This document shows, one piece after another, positions 1 to 6,862 of a stretch of DNA of 37,787 nt. The stretch is taken from NCBI RefSeq assembly GCF_028682175.1, contig NZ_JANHKS010000052.1, positions 1 through 37,787 of the forward strand, written 5' to 3'. The stretch's first letter is position 1. Each line of letters starts with the position of its first letter. Source of the stretch: Pseudomonas putida (lineage in GTDB: Bacteria; Pseudomonadota; Gammaproteobacteria; Pseudomonadales; Pseudomonadaceae). The translations under genes and the position numbers were made by a program. Under the pieces are notes generated by a model. It was not told the origin of the DNA, made no database searches, and saw nothing but the letters and a program-made list of their open reading frames with translations.

Positions 1-10
1 CTTCCGATCT
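1..10. other. Probable Illumina adapter remnant
   Basis: The first ten bases are identical to the 3' end of the standard Illumina adapter sequence GCTCTTCCGATCT. They sit directly against a truncated REPIN. I infer uncropped adapter at a contig end rather than genomic DNA. Confidence 0.8.
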
Positions 11-62
11 CCGGCGGGGCGATCTTGAGGACGCCCCCGCCGGCAAGCCGTGCTGCTACGGG
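11..62. repeat. REPIN family A, copy 1, truncated
   Basis: This is the right half of an inverted-repeat element whose full form starts GTAGCAGCACGGCTTGCCGG and ends with its reverse complement. The left arm is cut off by the window start. The short loop (gatcttgagg) is nearly the same as that of the copy at 33358. Confidence 0.85.
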
Positions 63-100
63 TCGGTGTCTCAGCCAGCACGGCTGTGGCTGAACGGACG

Positions 101-127
101 CATCGCGAGCAAGCTCACTCCTACAGG
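101..127 (-). repeat. Solo REP, family B
   Basis: A single copy of the family B REP (reverse complement of TGTAGGAGTGAGCTTGCTCG) lies just after the truncated family A element. No clear mate lies on its left, so it is a solo or decayed half of a REPIN. It sits downstream of the HAD phosphatase gene. Confidence 0.8.
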
Positions 128-153
128 TTTTGTGTGTCAGCCGGGGTGGGTGA

Positions 154-807
154 TTATTTCCAGCTATGAATCGGCCATCCGGCTTTTTCGGCCACTTCGC
201 GCAAGGCTTCATCCGGATTCACCACGTGGGGGAAATCCACCTTCTGCAGCAGCGGCAGGTCGTTGCGTGAGTCCGAGTAGAAACTTGCGCCTTCAAGGTT
301 TTCCTCTTCCTGATCCAGCCATTCCAGCAGACGGGTGATCTTGCCTTCGCGGTAGGTCAGCACGCCTGTAGTCTTGCCGCTGTAGACGCCGTGGGCGACT
401 TCCAGATCGATGGCCAGCACTTCGTCAACGCCGATGCGCTCGGCAATCGCTTGCACCAGGTGCACGCCGGAGGCGGAGATGATGAGGATGCGGTCGCCGT
501 TGGCGCGGTGTTCGGCGATGGCCCTGGTGGCGTCGCTGAAAATGATCGGTTCGATGTAGTCCTCGACCCAGGGCCCGACCAGAAAATCCACCTCTTCGGG
601 CGTGCGACCGATCATCGGCTCCAGGCTGAAGGCCATGTAGTCTTCCATGGCCAGCTCGCCTCGGCCGTAGGCCTGCATCAGCTCATGGTCCTTCTTGAGG
701 AACGACTCAGGATCGACCCACCCCAGACGGCCCATCTGCTCGCTCCACAGGCTGGCGCAGTCGCCGTGAATCAGGGTTTCGTCCAGGTCGAAAATTGCTA
801 AAGCCAT
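154..807 (-). CDS. HAD-IB family phosphatase
   Basis: This 217-residue soluble protein belongs to the HAD superfamily, subfamily IB (SerB/phosphoserine-phosphatase-like), whose members hydrolyse small phosphate monoesters in the cytoplasm. Motif I is FDLDET near the N-terminus, with D7 as nucleophile and D9 as acid/base. Motif II is IISASG, and the DSRNDLP segment is motif IV. I chose the ATG at 807, preceded by GAGAG, over an in-frame ATG four codons upstream. It is the last gene on the minus strand after the ABC importer operon, separated from the ATPase gene by a repeat. Being beside a phosphatase-superfamily hydrolase and an importer suggests it could release phosphate from a product of that pathway. 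That is inference; HAD substrates cannot be read from sequence. Confidence 0.85.
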   Translation of the reverse strand: MALAIFDLDETLIHGDCASLWSEQMGRLGWVDPESFLKKDHELMQAYGRGELAMEDYMAFSLEPMIGRTPEEVDFLVGPWVEDYIEPIIFSDATRAIAEHRANGDRILIISASGVHLVQAIAERIGVDEVLAIDLEVAHGVYSGKTTGVLTYREGKITRLLEWLDQEEENLEGASFYSDSRNDLPLLQKVDFPHVVNPDEALREVAEKAGWPIHSWK

Positions 808-852
808 GCGCGCTCTCATTCATTGAGTGTTAGTTCTGTCGGGGTGCGGCGC

Positions 853-942
853 GCAGCTACAAGCTTCGAGCTGCAAGCTGCAAGAAGGAGCTGCGGTGAT
901 CCGGCTTCTAGCTTGCGGCTTGCAACTTGTAGCTTGTCGCTG
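853..942. repeat. Inverted repeat family D, copy 1 (AGCTGCAAGC type)
   Basis: About 90 bp of imperfect inverted repeat is built from AGCTTGCAGCTT-like units: agctacaagcttcgagctgc on the left and gcttgcaacttgtagctt on the right. A related copy lies at 22089. This resembles the abundant intergenic repeats of P. fluorescens genomes. It lies between the ABC ATPase stop and the HAD gene and may act as an mRNA hairpin there. Confidence 0.75.
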
Positions 943-944
943 CT

Positions 945-1934
945 TCACGCGACTTCGCAGAGTGCCGACGCTTCGATGTTCAGGGTGACCCGTTGTCCGT
1001 TCGGGTGCAAGTCGGCGGCGGAGCGGTTGAGTACGTCTACCACCAGTTCGACGCCGTGCGCTTCAACGCGATAGCGGATCACGTTGCCCAGTAGACTGTG
1101 ACTGCGCACCTGGCCTTCGAGCGAGCCGGTCAGGCTGAGCTGTATGGCTTCGGGGCGGATCGCCACGCGGCTGTTGATCGGGCGCTGCATCAGGCGGCTG
1201 GCGTCGTCGGCTTCCAGCAGGTTGTAGTTGCCGATGAAACCCGCCGCGAAGGCGTCCGCCGGGGCGGTGTAGAGGGTTTCGGCGTCGCCGCTCTGGACGA
1301 TCCGGCCCTGGTTCATCAGGAAGATGCGGTCGGACATGGTCAGGGCTTCTTCCTGATCGTGGGTCACGAAAATCGTGGTCAGGCCCAGTTCCTGCTGAAT
1401 GGCGCGGATCTGCTCGCGCAGGTGCTTGCGAATCCGTGCGTCCAGCGCCGACAGCGGCTCATCGAGCAGCAGCAAGCGAGGGCGAGTGACCAGCGAACGC
1501 GCCAGCGCGACACGCTGGCACTGACCGCCCGACAACTGATGCGGGTAGCGCTTGGCAAATTCGTTCAGCTCGACCAGCTTCAGCACTTCGGCCACGCGCT
1601 GCTTCGTTTCGTCGGCGCTGACCTTCTGCATGCGCAGGCCGAACGCGACGTTCTGCTCCACGTTCATGTTGGGAAACAGCGCATAGCTCTGGAACACCAT
1701 GCCGATGCCGCGTTTTTGCGGCGACATCGGGACAATGTCCTTGCCGTCGAGAAAGATCTTGCCGCGGGTGACCGACGTCAGCCCCGCGATGCAGCGCAGC
1801 AGGGTGGATTTGCCGCAGCCGGACGGGCCCAGCAGGGTGACGAATTCGCCCTTGTTGATCACGCAATTGATGTCGCTGAAGACTGCTGTGCTGGCGTAGT
1901 TCTTTTGCAGGTTTTCGACACTGACGAAGCTCAT
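945..1934 (-). CDS. ABC importer ATP-binding protein (PhnT/PotA-like)
   Basis: This 329-residue protein is the nucleotide-binding subunit of an importer for an organic, probably phosphorus-containing, solute. It shows Walker A GPSGCGKS at about 36-43, signature LSGGQ at 134-138, Walker B LLLLDEP at 154-160 and a C-terminal TOBE-like regulatory extension from about 240. This is the layout of the PotA/FbpC/PhnT group. The start ATG follows AAGGAC and lies one base after the upstream permease stop, so the genes are cotranscribed. Family and operon place it at the inner face of the cytoplasmic membrane with the two permeases. Substrate is not determined by this subunit; iron and polyamine importers share the architecture. 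Confidence 0.93.
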   Translation of the reverse strand: MSFVSVENLQKNYASTAVFSDINCVINKGEFVTLLGPSGCGKSTLLRCIAGLTSVTRGKIFLDGKDIVPMSPQKRGIGMVFQSYALFPNMNVEQNVAFGLRMQKVSADETKQRVAEVLKLVELNEFAKRYPHQLSGGQCQRVALARSLVTRPRLLLLDEPLSALDARIRKHLREQIRAIQQELGLTTIFVTHDQEEALTMSDRIFLMNQGRIVQSGDAETLYTAPADAFAAGFIGNYNLLEADDASRLMQRPINSRVAIRPEAIQLSLTGSLEGQVRSHSLLGNVIRYRVEAHGVELVVDVLNRSAADLHPNGQRVTLNIEASALCEVA

Positions 1935-1935
1935 A

Positions 1936-2733
1936 TCAGTCTTTGTCCTTGTTCAGTCGGTTGGCCGCCCAGGTCAGCAGCAGTACGAAGAAGAAATAGG
2001 AGATCACCAGCGCGCTGTTGAAGTGGCCGCTGCTGTTGCGCATGTTGTTGAGGTACACCTGCAGCGTTTCGTAGCGCGTGCCCACCAGCAGGTTGGCGAA
2101 CACGAACTCGCCGAACAGGAAAGAGAACGACAGCAGCAGGGCGATCATCAGGCCCTTGCGCAGGTTGGGCAGCACCACCAGGAACGCCGCCTGAAAGGTG
2201 CTGGCGCCGAGCAGTTGCGCGGCGTCCATCAGGTCCACCAGGTTGATCGCCTGCAGGTTGTTGGTGATGGCCCGGTACATGAACGGCAAGGCAATGGTGA
2301 AGTAACAGCCGATCAGGATCCACGGCGTGCCGACCATCGCCAAGGGGCCTGAACCATACAGCTGCAACAGGCCGACCGAGGACACCACCGGCGGCACCGC
2401 GAAGGGCAGCAGGATCAGGATGTTCATCAGTGCGTCGAGCTTGGGGAAGTGGTAGTGCACCACGAACAGCAGCGGCAGGATCAGCACCACCGACAGGATC
2501 AGTGCGCCCACGCACACCAGCAGCGACTGGCCGAAAGCGATCAGGAAGCGCGGGTCGCTCCACAACGCCAAATACCATTTGTAGGTCAGGCCGCTGGGCA
2601 GGATCGTCGCCGACCAACTGGTGGCGATGGAGTAGATGAAGGTGCCCAGCAAGGGCGCCAGCAGGATCAGAAACAGTACGTACACCACCACACGGTGATA
2701 GAGCCCGACCGGGCCGCGTTCAGCGCGAGACAT
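1936..2733 (-). CDS. ABC importer permease 2 (PhnV/PotC-like)
   Basis: This 265-residue BPD-type inner-membrane permease has about six hydrophobic segments, the first near residues 15-35. The EAA-like coupling region (LMDAAQLLGASTFQAAFLVV) lies around 170-190 and contacts the ATPase. A textbook GAGGAG Shine-Dalgarno precedes the ATG. The start overlaps the end of permease 1 by 14 bases, indicating translational coupling. It would pair with permease 1 as a heterodimeric channel. The assignment to the spermidine/AEP/iron importer superfamily is secure; the solute is inferred only from context. Confidence 0.92.
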   Translation of the reverse strand: MSRAERGPVGLYHRVVVYVLFLILLAPLLGTFIYSIATSWSATILPSGLTYKWYLALWSDPRFLIAFGQSLLVCVGALILSVVLILPLLFVVHYHFPKLDALMNILILLPFAVPPVVSSVGLLQLYGSGPLAMVGTPWILIGCYFTIALPFMYRAITNNLQAINLVDLMDAAQLLGASTFQAAFLVVLPNLRKGLMIALLLSFSFLFGEFVFANLLVGTRYETLQVYLNNMRNSSGHFNSALVISYFFFVLLLTWAANRLNKDKD

Positions 2734-3562
2734 GGTAGCTCCTCTTCAACAGCCACTGATGCACCACGGTGACCAGGGTCATCATGCCCACCAGGATCAT
2801 CGCCAGGGCGCTGGCCATGTTCGGGTCAAGGGTGATGTCACCGGCGACCATGGCGGCGATGCGGATCGGCAACACGTTGAAGTTGCCGGTGGTCAGCGCA
2901 TAAACCGTCGCGTAGGCACCCAGGGCGTTCGCCAGCAGGATCACGAAGGTGCCCAGCAGGGCAGGGGTCAGCACTGGAATGCCGATGTGCCGCCAGAAAT
3001 CCCAGTTACTGGCGCCCAGCAGCGAGGCCGACTCGCGCCAGTCATCGCGCAAGGCGTCGAAGGCGGGGTAGAGCAGCAGCACGCCAAGGGGAATCTGGAA
3101 GTAGGTGTAGAGGATGATCAGGCCGGTTTTGGAATACAGGTTGAAGTCGTCGATGATCCCGGCCTGCTTGAGGATCAGCGTCAGCGCGCCGTTGAATCCC
3201 AGGAGGATGATGAAGGCGAAGGCTAGCGGCACGCCCGAGAAGTTGCTGGTCATGTTGGCGAAGGCGCTGACGAAATCCCGCAGGCGCGACGGCACCTTGT
3301 GCAACGAGTAGCTGCCCAGGACGGCGATGACAATACCGATCAGGCTCGACCAGAAACTGATCTCCAGGCTGAATTGCATGGCCTGGCGGTAGAAACGCGA
3401 GTTGAAGGCCTTGACGAAGTTGTCCAGGCCCCAGCCGGCATCCGAATGCAGGCTGTTGATCGCAACCCAGGCCAGCGGGGCCAGTTGAAACGCGATGAAG
3501 AACAGGACAAAGGGGATCAGGCATAGCAAGGCCAGCCCTTTGCCGCGGCTTTGAGTACTCAC
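2720..3562 (-). CDS. ABC importer permease 1 (PhnU/PotB-like)
   Basis: This 280-residue inner-membrane permease of the BPD family has an N-terminal membrane segment (LALLCLIPFVLFFIAFQLAP) and about five more. An EAA-like loop (ASLLGASNWDFWRHIGIPVL) lies around 180-200. Translation starts at a GTG whose GTGA overlaps the TGA stop of the upstream hydrolase by 4 bases, a strong sign that hydrolase and transporter are made together. A TGGAG motif lies about 10 bases upstream. It forms the membrane channel with permease 2. The coupling to the hydrolase is the best clue to the transported substrate class. Confidence 0.92.
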   Translation of the reverse strand: MSTQSRGKGLALLCLIPFVLFFIAFQLAPLAWVAINSLHSDAGWGLDNFVKAFNSRFYRQAMQFSLEISFWSSLIGIVIAVLGSYSLHKVPSRLRDFVSAFANMTSNFSGVPLAFAFIILLGFNGALTLILKQAGIIDDFNLYSKTGLIILYTYFQIPLGVLLLYPAFDALRDDWRESASLLGASNWDFWRHIGIPVLTPALLGTFVILLANALGAYATVYALTTGNFNVLPIRIAAMVAGDITLDPNMASALAMILVGMMTLVTVVHQWLLKRSYHVSR

Positions 3563-4365
3563 TTGAGCAGCGCTCCAGAGACCGGTTTGTCGTGGGCCAC
3601 GCCCAGCAGCTCGCAGACCGTGCCGCAGATTTCGGTCTGCCGGGGCTGGGCGTCGGGGTCCAGGCTGAAGGCGTCGCCGATGACGAACAGCGGCACTTCG
3701 CGTTCCTCCGGCAGGATGCCGTTGTGGGAGCGGTCGTTGTTCATGCCGTGGTCGGCGGTCACCAGTACCTGATAACCGGCATCGAGCCAGCGTTGCAGGT
3801 ACTCGGCCAGGATGATGTCCGCCGAGCGCGCGCTGTTGCGGTACTGCGGGGTGTCCAGGCCGTGTTTGTGGCCGGCGTCATCGATGTTCATCGGGTGGAT
3901 GAACAGGAAATTCGGCGCGTGGGTGGTGCGCAGGTGTTCGGCATCGTCGAACAGGTGGGAATCGGGGTAGTGATCGACGTAGTAGAAATGACCGTGCTGG
4001 ATGGGCAGGTCGACGTCGTCGGTGTGACGGTCCCGCGAGGCCACGAAGGGGCTACGGTTGTACAGTTCGCTGACCCAGTGATAGGCCGCGGCTGCGGTGG
4101 TCAGGCCGGCGCTGGCGGCGTAGTGAAAGATGCTGCGCTGGTTGGACAGGCGCGAAACGTGGTTGTGCACGATGCCGCTGTCGATGGGCGCGGTGCCAGT
4201 GAGGATGCATTCGTACAGGGGGCGGGACAGGGCAGGGAGTTCACATTCCAGCTTGTACAAAGCGGCCCGCCCGGCAGCCCGGTAAGCCAGCAGATGGCCC
4301 ATCGCATGCTGCGCCACGCTGTAGCTGAGGCCGTCCAGCAGGATCAGGATGACGTTGTGTTTCAT
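3559..4365 (-). CDS. Alkaline-phosphatase-superfamily hydrolase (phosphodiesterase/phosphonoacetate-hydrolase-like)
   Basis: This 268-residue protein has the metal-binding plan of nucleotide pyrophosphatase/phosphodiesterases and phosphonoacetate hydrolases. D11 sits in ILLDG, a candidate nucleophile S47 in ALSRPLY is followed by LTGTAP and GIVHN, D162 and H166 form the D-x-x-G-H-x-x-G motif, and D205-H206 lie in ADHGM. No signal peptide is seen, so it should act in the cytoplasm on imported substrate. It is shorter than phosphonoacetate hydrolase (roughly 400 residues) and lacks most of a cap domain. GGAGCGAGT precedes the ATG. It lies inside the importer operon, with a REPIN between it and the binding-protein gene. 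A phosphodiester or phosphonate substrate is inferred; sulfatase activity is a less likely alternative. Confidence 0.88.
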   Translation of the reverse strand: MKHNVILILLDGLSYSVAQHAMGHLLAYRAAGRAALYKLECELPALSRPLYECILTGTAPIDSGIVHNHVSRLSNQRSIFHYAASAGLTTAAAAYHWVSELYNRSPFVASRDRHTDDVDLPIQHGHFYYVDHYPDSHLFDDAEHLRTTHAPNFLFIHPMNIDDAGHKHGLDTPQYRNSARSADIILAEYLQRWLDAGYQVLVTADHGMNNDRSHNGILPEEREVPLFVIGDAFSLDPDAQPRQTEICGTVCELLGVAHDKPVSGALLK

Positions 4366-4384
4366 ACTCGCTCCAGACGCTGTA

Positions 4385-4478
4385 CCCGTAGCAGCACGGC
4401 TTGCCGGCGGGGCGGTGTGTCATGCAATGGATTGATCGCTGATACGCCGCTCCCGCCGGCAAGCCGTGCTGCTACGGG
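4385..4478. repeat. REPIN family A, copy 2 (intra-operon)
   Basis: A complete 94-bp inverted pair starts CCCGTAGCAGCACGGCTTGC and ends with its reverse complement, with the long-loop form (gtgtgtca). It lies between the binding-protein gene and the hydrolase gene of one operon. It can fold into a stable mRNA hairpin there. Confidence 0.9.
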
Positions 4479-4503
4479 TCATTTGTTGCCAGATAACCTG
4501 GGT

Positions 4504-5580
4504 TTACTGCATCTCTACGATGACCTGCTCGTTCCACTTCTGCGGCAGGGCCTTGGAGGTTTTTTCCCAGGCGTCGGCGTTCTTGATCGGCTGTGGGTTG
4601 GCCTTGACGTACTGCTCGGACGGGATCAGGTTTTTCGCGATGTCTTCCGGCAGTTTCAGGCCGGTTTCGGCGCGGATCGGGCGGGCGTTGCCCTTGGCCA
4701 GGTTGATCTGGCCTTCGTCGCTGAAGATGTACTCGCGGGTCAGCTTCGCAGCGTTCGGGTGCTTGGCGTATTTGTTGATAATGGTGGTGTAGCCCGACTT
4801 GACCGAGCCGTCGGACGGAATCAGCACCACGTAGTCATCCGGGTTGGCCATCTTGGCCTTGTAGCTCAGGCCGTTGAAGTCCCAGACGATGCCGACTTCC
4901 ACTTCGCCTTTCTCCATGGTCTGGATGGTCGGGTTGTTGATGCCCAGGCGCTTCTGCTTGGCAAGTTCGGTGAACAGCTGCAGGCCCGGTTCGATGTTGG
5001 TTTCATCGCCCTTCATGGCAATGGCGGCGGCCAGGACACCGTTGGCAGCCTGGGCTGCGGTGCTCACGTCACCGATGGTGACCTTGTATTTGCCGCTTTT
5101 CAGGTCAGCCCATTTGGTCGGAACGTCAGAGCCGTGCAGCAGCTTCTTGTTGACGATGAAAGCGATGGTGCCGGTGTAGGCCAGCGCCCAGTGACCGTCC
5201 TTGTCCTTGGCCCAGTCCGGAACCTTGTCCCAGGTGGTCGGTTTGTACGGCTGGGTCACGCCTTTGGTCACGGCGATAGGGCCGAAGGCGGCGCCGACGT
5301 CACCGATGTCGGCGCTGGCGTTGTCTTTTTCAGCATCGAACTTGGCCACTTCCTGGGCCGAGCTCATGTCGGTGTCCATGTGCACCAGGCCGTACTTGGC
5401 GGTGAGGTCGGTCCAGGTGCCTTTCCAGTTCGCCCAATCGTCGGGCATGCCCACACTGTTGATCGCGCCTTCGGTCTTGGCCGCGGCTTCCAGGGTATTG
5501 AGGTCGGTGTCAGCGGCCATGGCCGATGTGCTCAGCGCGATGGCCGAACCCAGGAGTGATGCCAGCAAAAGGTGTTTCAT
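4504..5580 (-). CDS. ABC importer periplasmic substrate-binding protein (PhnS-like)
   Basis: This 358-residue secreted protein has a Sec signal peptide (MKHLLLASLLGSAIALSTSAMA, shown here as MKHLLL...STSAMA) that is cut before ADTDLN. The mature part has the two-lobe fold of family 1/8 solute-binding proteins (2-aminoethylphosphonate, iron and polyamine binders), including IGDVSTAAQAANGVLAAAIA and TGTIAFIVNKKLL. A good AAAGGAG ribosome site precedes the ATG. It is the first gene of the operon and diverges from the GntR regulator. Specificity cannot be read directly; the neighbouring phosphatase-superfamily enzymes favour an organophosphorus ligand. Confidence 0.9.
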   Translation of the reverse strand: MKHLLLASLLGSAIALSTSAMAADTDLNTLEAAAKTEGAINSVGMPDDWANWKGTWTDLTAKYGLVHMDTDMSSAQEVAKFDAEKDNASADIGDVGAAFGPIAVTKGVTQPYKPTTWDKVPDWAKDKDGHWALAYTGTIAFIVNKKLLHGSDVPTKWADLKSGKYKVTIGDVSTAAQAANGVLAAAIAMKGDETNIEPGLQLFTELAKQKRLGINNPTIQTMEKGEVEVGIVWDFNGLSYKAKMANPDDYVVLIPSDGSVKSGYTTIINKYAKHPNAAKLTREYIFSDEGQINLAKGNARPIRAETGLKLPEDIAKNLIPSEQYVKANPQPIKNADAWEKTSKALPQKWNEQVIVEMQ

Positions 5581-5620
5581 TCGAAGCTCCTTTGGTATTG
5601 AACGACGTTACTTCACGACG

Positions 5621-5626
5621 ATTATG
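5621..5626 (-). promoter_or_regulatory. Possible -10 box for the importer operon
   Basis: Read on the minus strand, CATAAT lies about 40 bases before the binding-protein ATG. No good -35 accompanies it at 17 bases. It is one of two alternative start regions; the other uses the Pho-box candidate at 5695-5712. Confidence 0.3.
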
Positions 5627-5663
5627 TGAAAAGGGGTCGGGGAAGTGCGCCTTGCGATTGGGT

Positions 5664-5675
5664 TGGTCTAGATCA
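5664..5675. promoter_or_regulatory. Candidate GntR/HutC-family operator 1
   Basis: TGGTCTAGATCA matches 11 of 12 positions of TGGTCTAGACCA, the core of the DasR-type operator and close to the PhnF site TGGTATAGACCA. It is palindromic around CTAG. It lies about 84 bases upstream of the binding-protein gene and is shared almost exactly with the site at 5942. Confidence 0.6.
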
Positions 5676-5694
5676 GCAATACCTGAGCCAAGTT

Positions 5695-5712
5695 AGGCCA
5701 GTCTCATGACAC
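5695..5712 (-). promoter_or_regulatory. Weak candidate Pho box toward the importer operon
   Basis: Minus strand reads GTGTCAT-gaga-CTGGCCT, two heptamers spaced by 4 bases. It matches 11 of 14 positions of two CTGTCAT units. It would place a start site near operator 1, so a repressor there could block it. The match is imperfect and based on consensus only. Confidence 0.3.
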
Positions 5713-5854
5713 TTTCGTGTCTGGACCGGCATTTCCCGGGGCGACGTGTGGCGCAGGAGTGAGCTGTGGAGTAAGCGTAGACCATGCCCAAGTGCCTGAT
5801 ACGAAAAGGCTAATTTCTTTTTATTGTGTGATTTTTCAAGCGCTTCACGCTGGA

Positions 5855-5872
5855 TTGTCACGTAACAGTCAT
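5855..5872 (+). promoter_or_regulatory. Candidate Pho box toward the GntR regulator
   Basis: TTGTCAC-gtaa-CAGTCAT gives two CTGTCAT-like heptamers (5/7 and 6/7) with the canonical 4-base spacer. TAGGCT, a possible weak -10, lies exactly 10 bases downstream at 5883-5888. This is the arrangement of PhoB-activated promoters. Confidence 0.4.
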
Positions 5873-5941
5873 CTAGTCTGCCTAGGCTCCAAGGCATCCA
5901 GAGCGGGCCGTAGAGTTGCAGACCTTGCCCTCCGATAGCGC

Positions 5942-5953
5942 TGGTCTAGTCCA
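5942..5953. promoter_or_regulatory. Candidate GntR/HutC-family operator 2
   Basis: TGGTCTAGTCCA matches 11 of 12 positions of TGGTCTAGACCA and sits within the longer palindrome CTGGTCTAGTCCAG. It ends 13 bases before the regulator's ATG, a place suited to autorepression. Its position also argues that translation does not begin at the TTG at 5916. Confidence 0.6.
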
Positions 5954-5966
5954 GATAGGTAACGCA

Positions 5967-6686
5967 ATGCGCCAGGAAATGCCTCGAGCGGTGACCACGA
6001 TCTGCAATGCCCTGCAGGAGCAGATCGAGCATGGCCTGTTGCCGCCCGGCAGCAAGCTGCCCGCCGAACGCAAGCTCAGTGAAGTATTCGACACCACGCG
6101 CATTACATTGCGTGAGGCGTTGGTGCAGCTCGAAGCGCAGGGGCTGATCTATCGCGAGGAACGCCGGGGCTGGTTCATCTCGCCGCCGCGCCTGGCCTAT
6201 GATTTGATGCGCCGCAGCCACTTCCATGCGATGGTCCAGGCCCAGGGGCGGGTGCCGGCGACCCAGGTGATTTCGGCGCGTTTGCAGCCGGCCTCGGCCG
6301 CGATCTGCGAATTGCTGCAGTTGCCTGCGCTTTCCAGCGTGATCCAGATCTGCCGCGTGCGACGTATCGACGAGCGACTGGTGCTGTATGTCGAGCACTA
6401 CCTGAACCCGGAATTCTTCCCGCAGATTCTCGATTTCGACCTGAACCAGTCACTGACCGAACTGTACGCCCGGCATTACGACATTCGTTACGGCCAGGTG
6501 CGGTTCGAGATGGTGCCCACGGCGCTGCCGGTGGAGGCGGCCGGGGCGTTGAAGGTGTCGATTGGCAGCCCGGGGTTGCGCATCGCGCGGGTCAACCACG
6601 ACCAGCGCGGCCGGCTGATCGACTGCGACCTTGAGTACTGGCGCCATGATGCGATTCATGTGAGTGCAGTCGTAGCCGATGTCTGA
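5967..6686 (+). CDS. GntR family regulator with UTRA domain (PhnR/PhnF-like)
   Basis: This 239-residue repressor-type protein has an N-terminal winged helix (about 1-75) with the GntR pattern LPPGSKLPAERKLSEVF and TTRITLREALVQLEAQGLI. Its UTRA effector domain (about 95-230) places it in the HutC subfamily. I chose the ATG at 5967, which follows ATAGGT, because an upstream in-frame TTG would put a candidate operator inside the gene. It is divergent from the importer operon and probably controls both directions through the two CTAG-centred palindromes. UTRA regulators respond to small ligands, often phosphorylated or phosphonate compounds, consistent with the operon. Ligand and mode of action are inferred. 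Confidence 0.9.
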   Translation: MRQEMPRAVTTICNALQEQIEHGLLPPGSKLPAERKLSEVFDTTRITLREALVQLEAQGLIYREERRGWFISPPRLAYDLMRRSHFHAMVQAQGRVPATQVISARLQPASAAICELLQLPALSSVIQICRVRRIDERLVLYVEHYLNPEFFPQILDFDLNQSLTELYARHYDIRYGQVRFEMVPTALPVEAAGALKVSIGSPGLRIARVNHDQRGRLIDCDLEYWRHDAIHVSAVVADV

Positions 6687-6757
6687 TGCCGATACTCCTG
6701 CGACCACTCCACTTGAAAACGCTCGACCTGATGGCTCTCTACCTGATGAAACTCCAC

Positions 6758-6849
6758 CTGTGGGAGCGGGCTTGCCCGCGAAAGCGGTGTGTCAGACACC
6801 CCCGTGATGTCTGATCGGCCCCTTTCGCGGGCGAGCCCGCTCCTACAGG
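6758..6849. repeat. REPIN family C, copy 1
   Basis: An inverted pair begins CTGTGGGAGCGGGCTTGCCC and ends GGGCGAGCCCGCTCCTACAG, about 92 bp. This is the common Pseudomonas REP core. It sits between the convergent GntR and MscS-like genes, the usual location. Confidence 0.9.
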
Positions 6850-6862
6850 TCATCAGTGTCGG

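Noticed and set aside
3592..5559. A 655-codon plus-strand open frame across the hydrolase and binding-protein genes
   Set aside because: It runs through a REPIN and opposite two clear family proteins; composition is of a frame shadow.
5706..5720. GACAC-tttc-GTGTC inverted repeat as a regulator site
   Set aside because: Short arms, no second copy near the other gene; the CTAG-centred palindromes explain the GntR family better, and part of it overlaps the weak Pho-box candidate.
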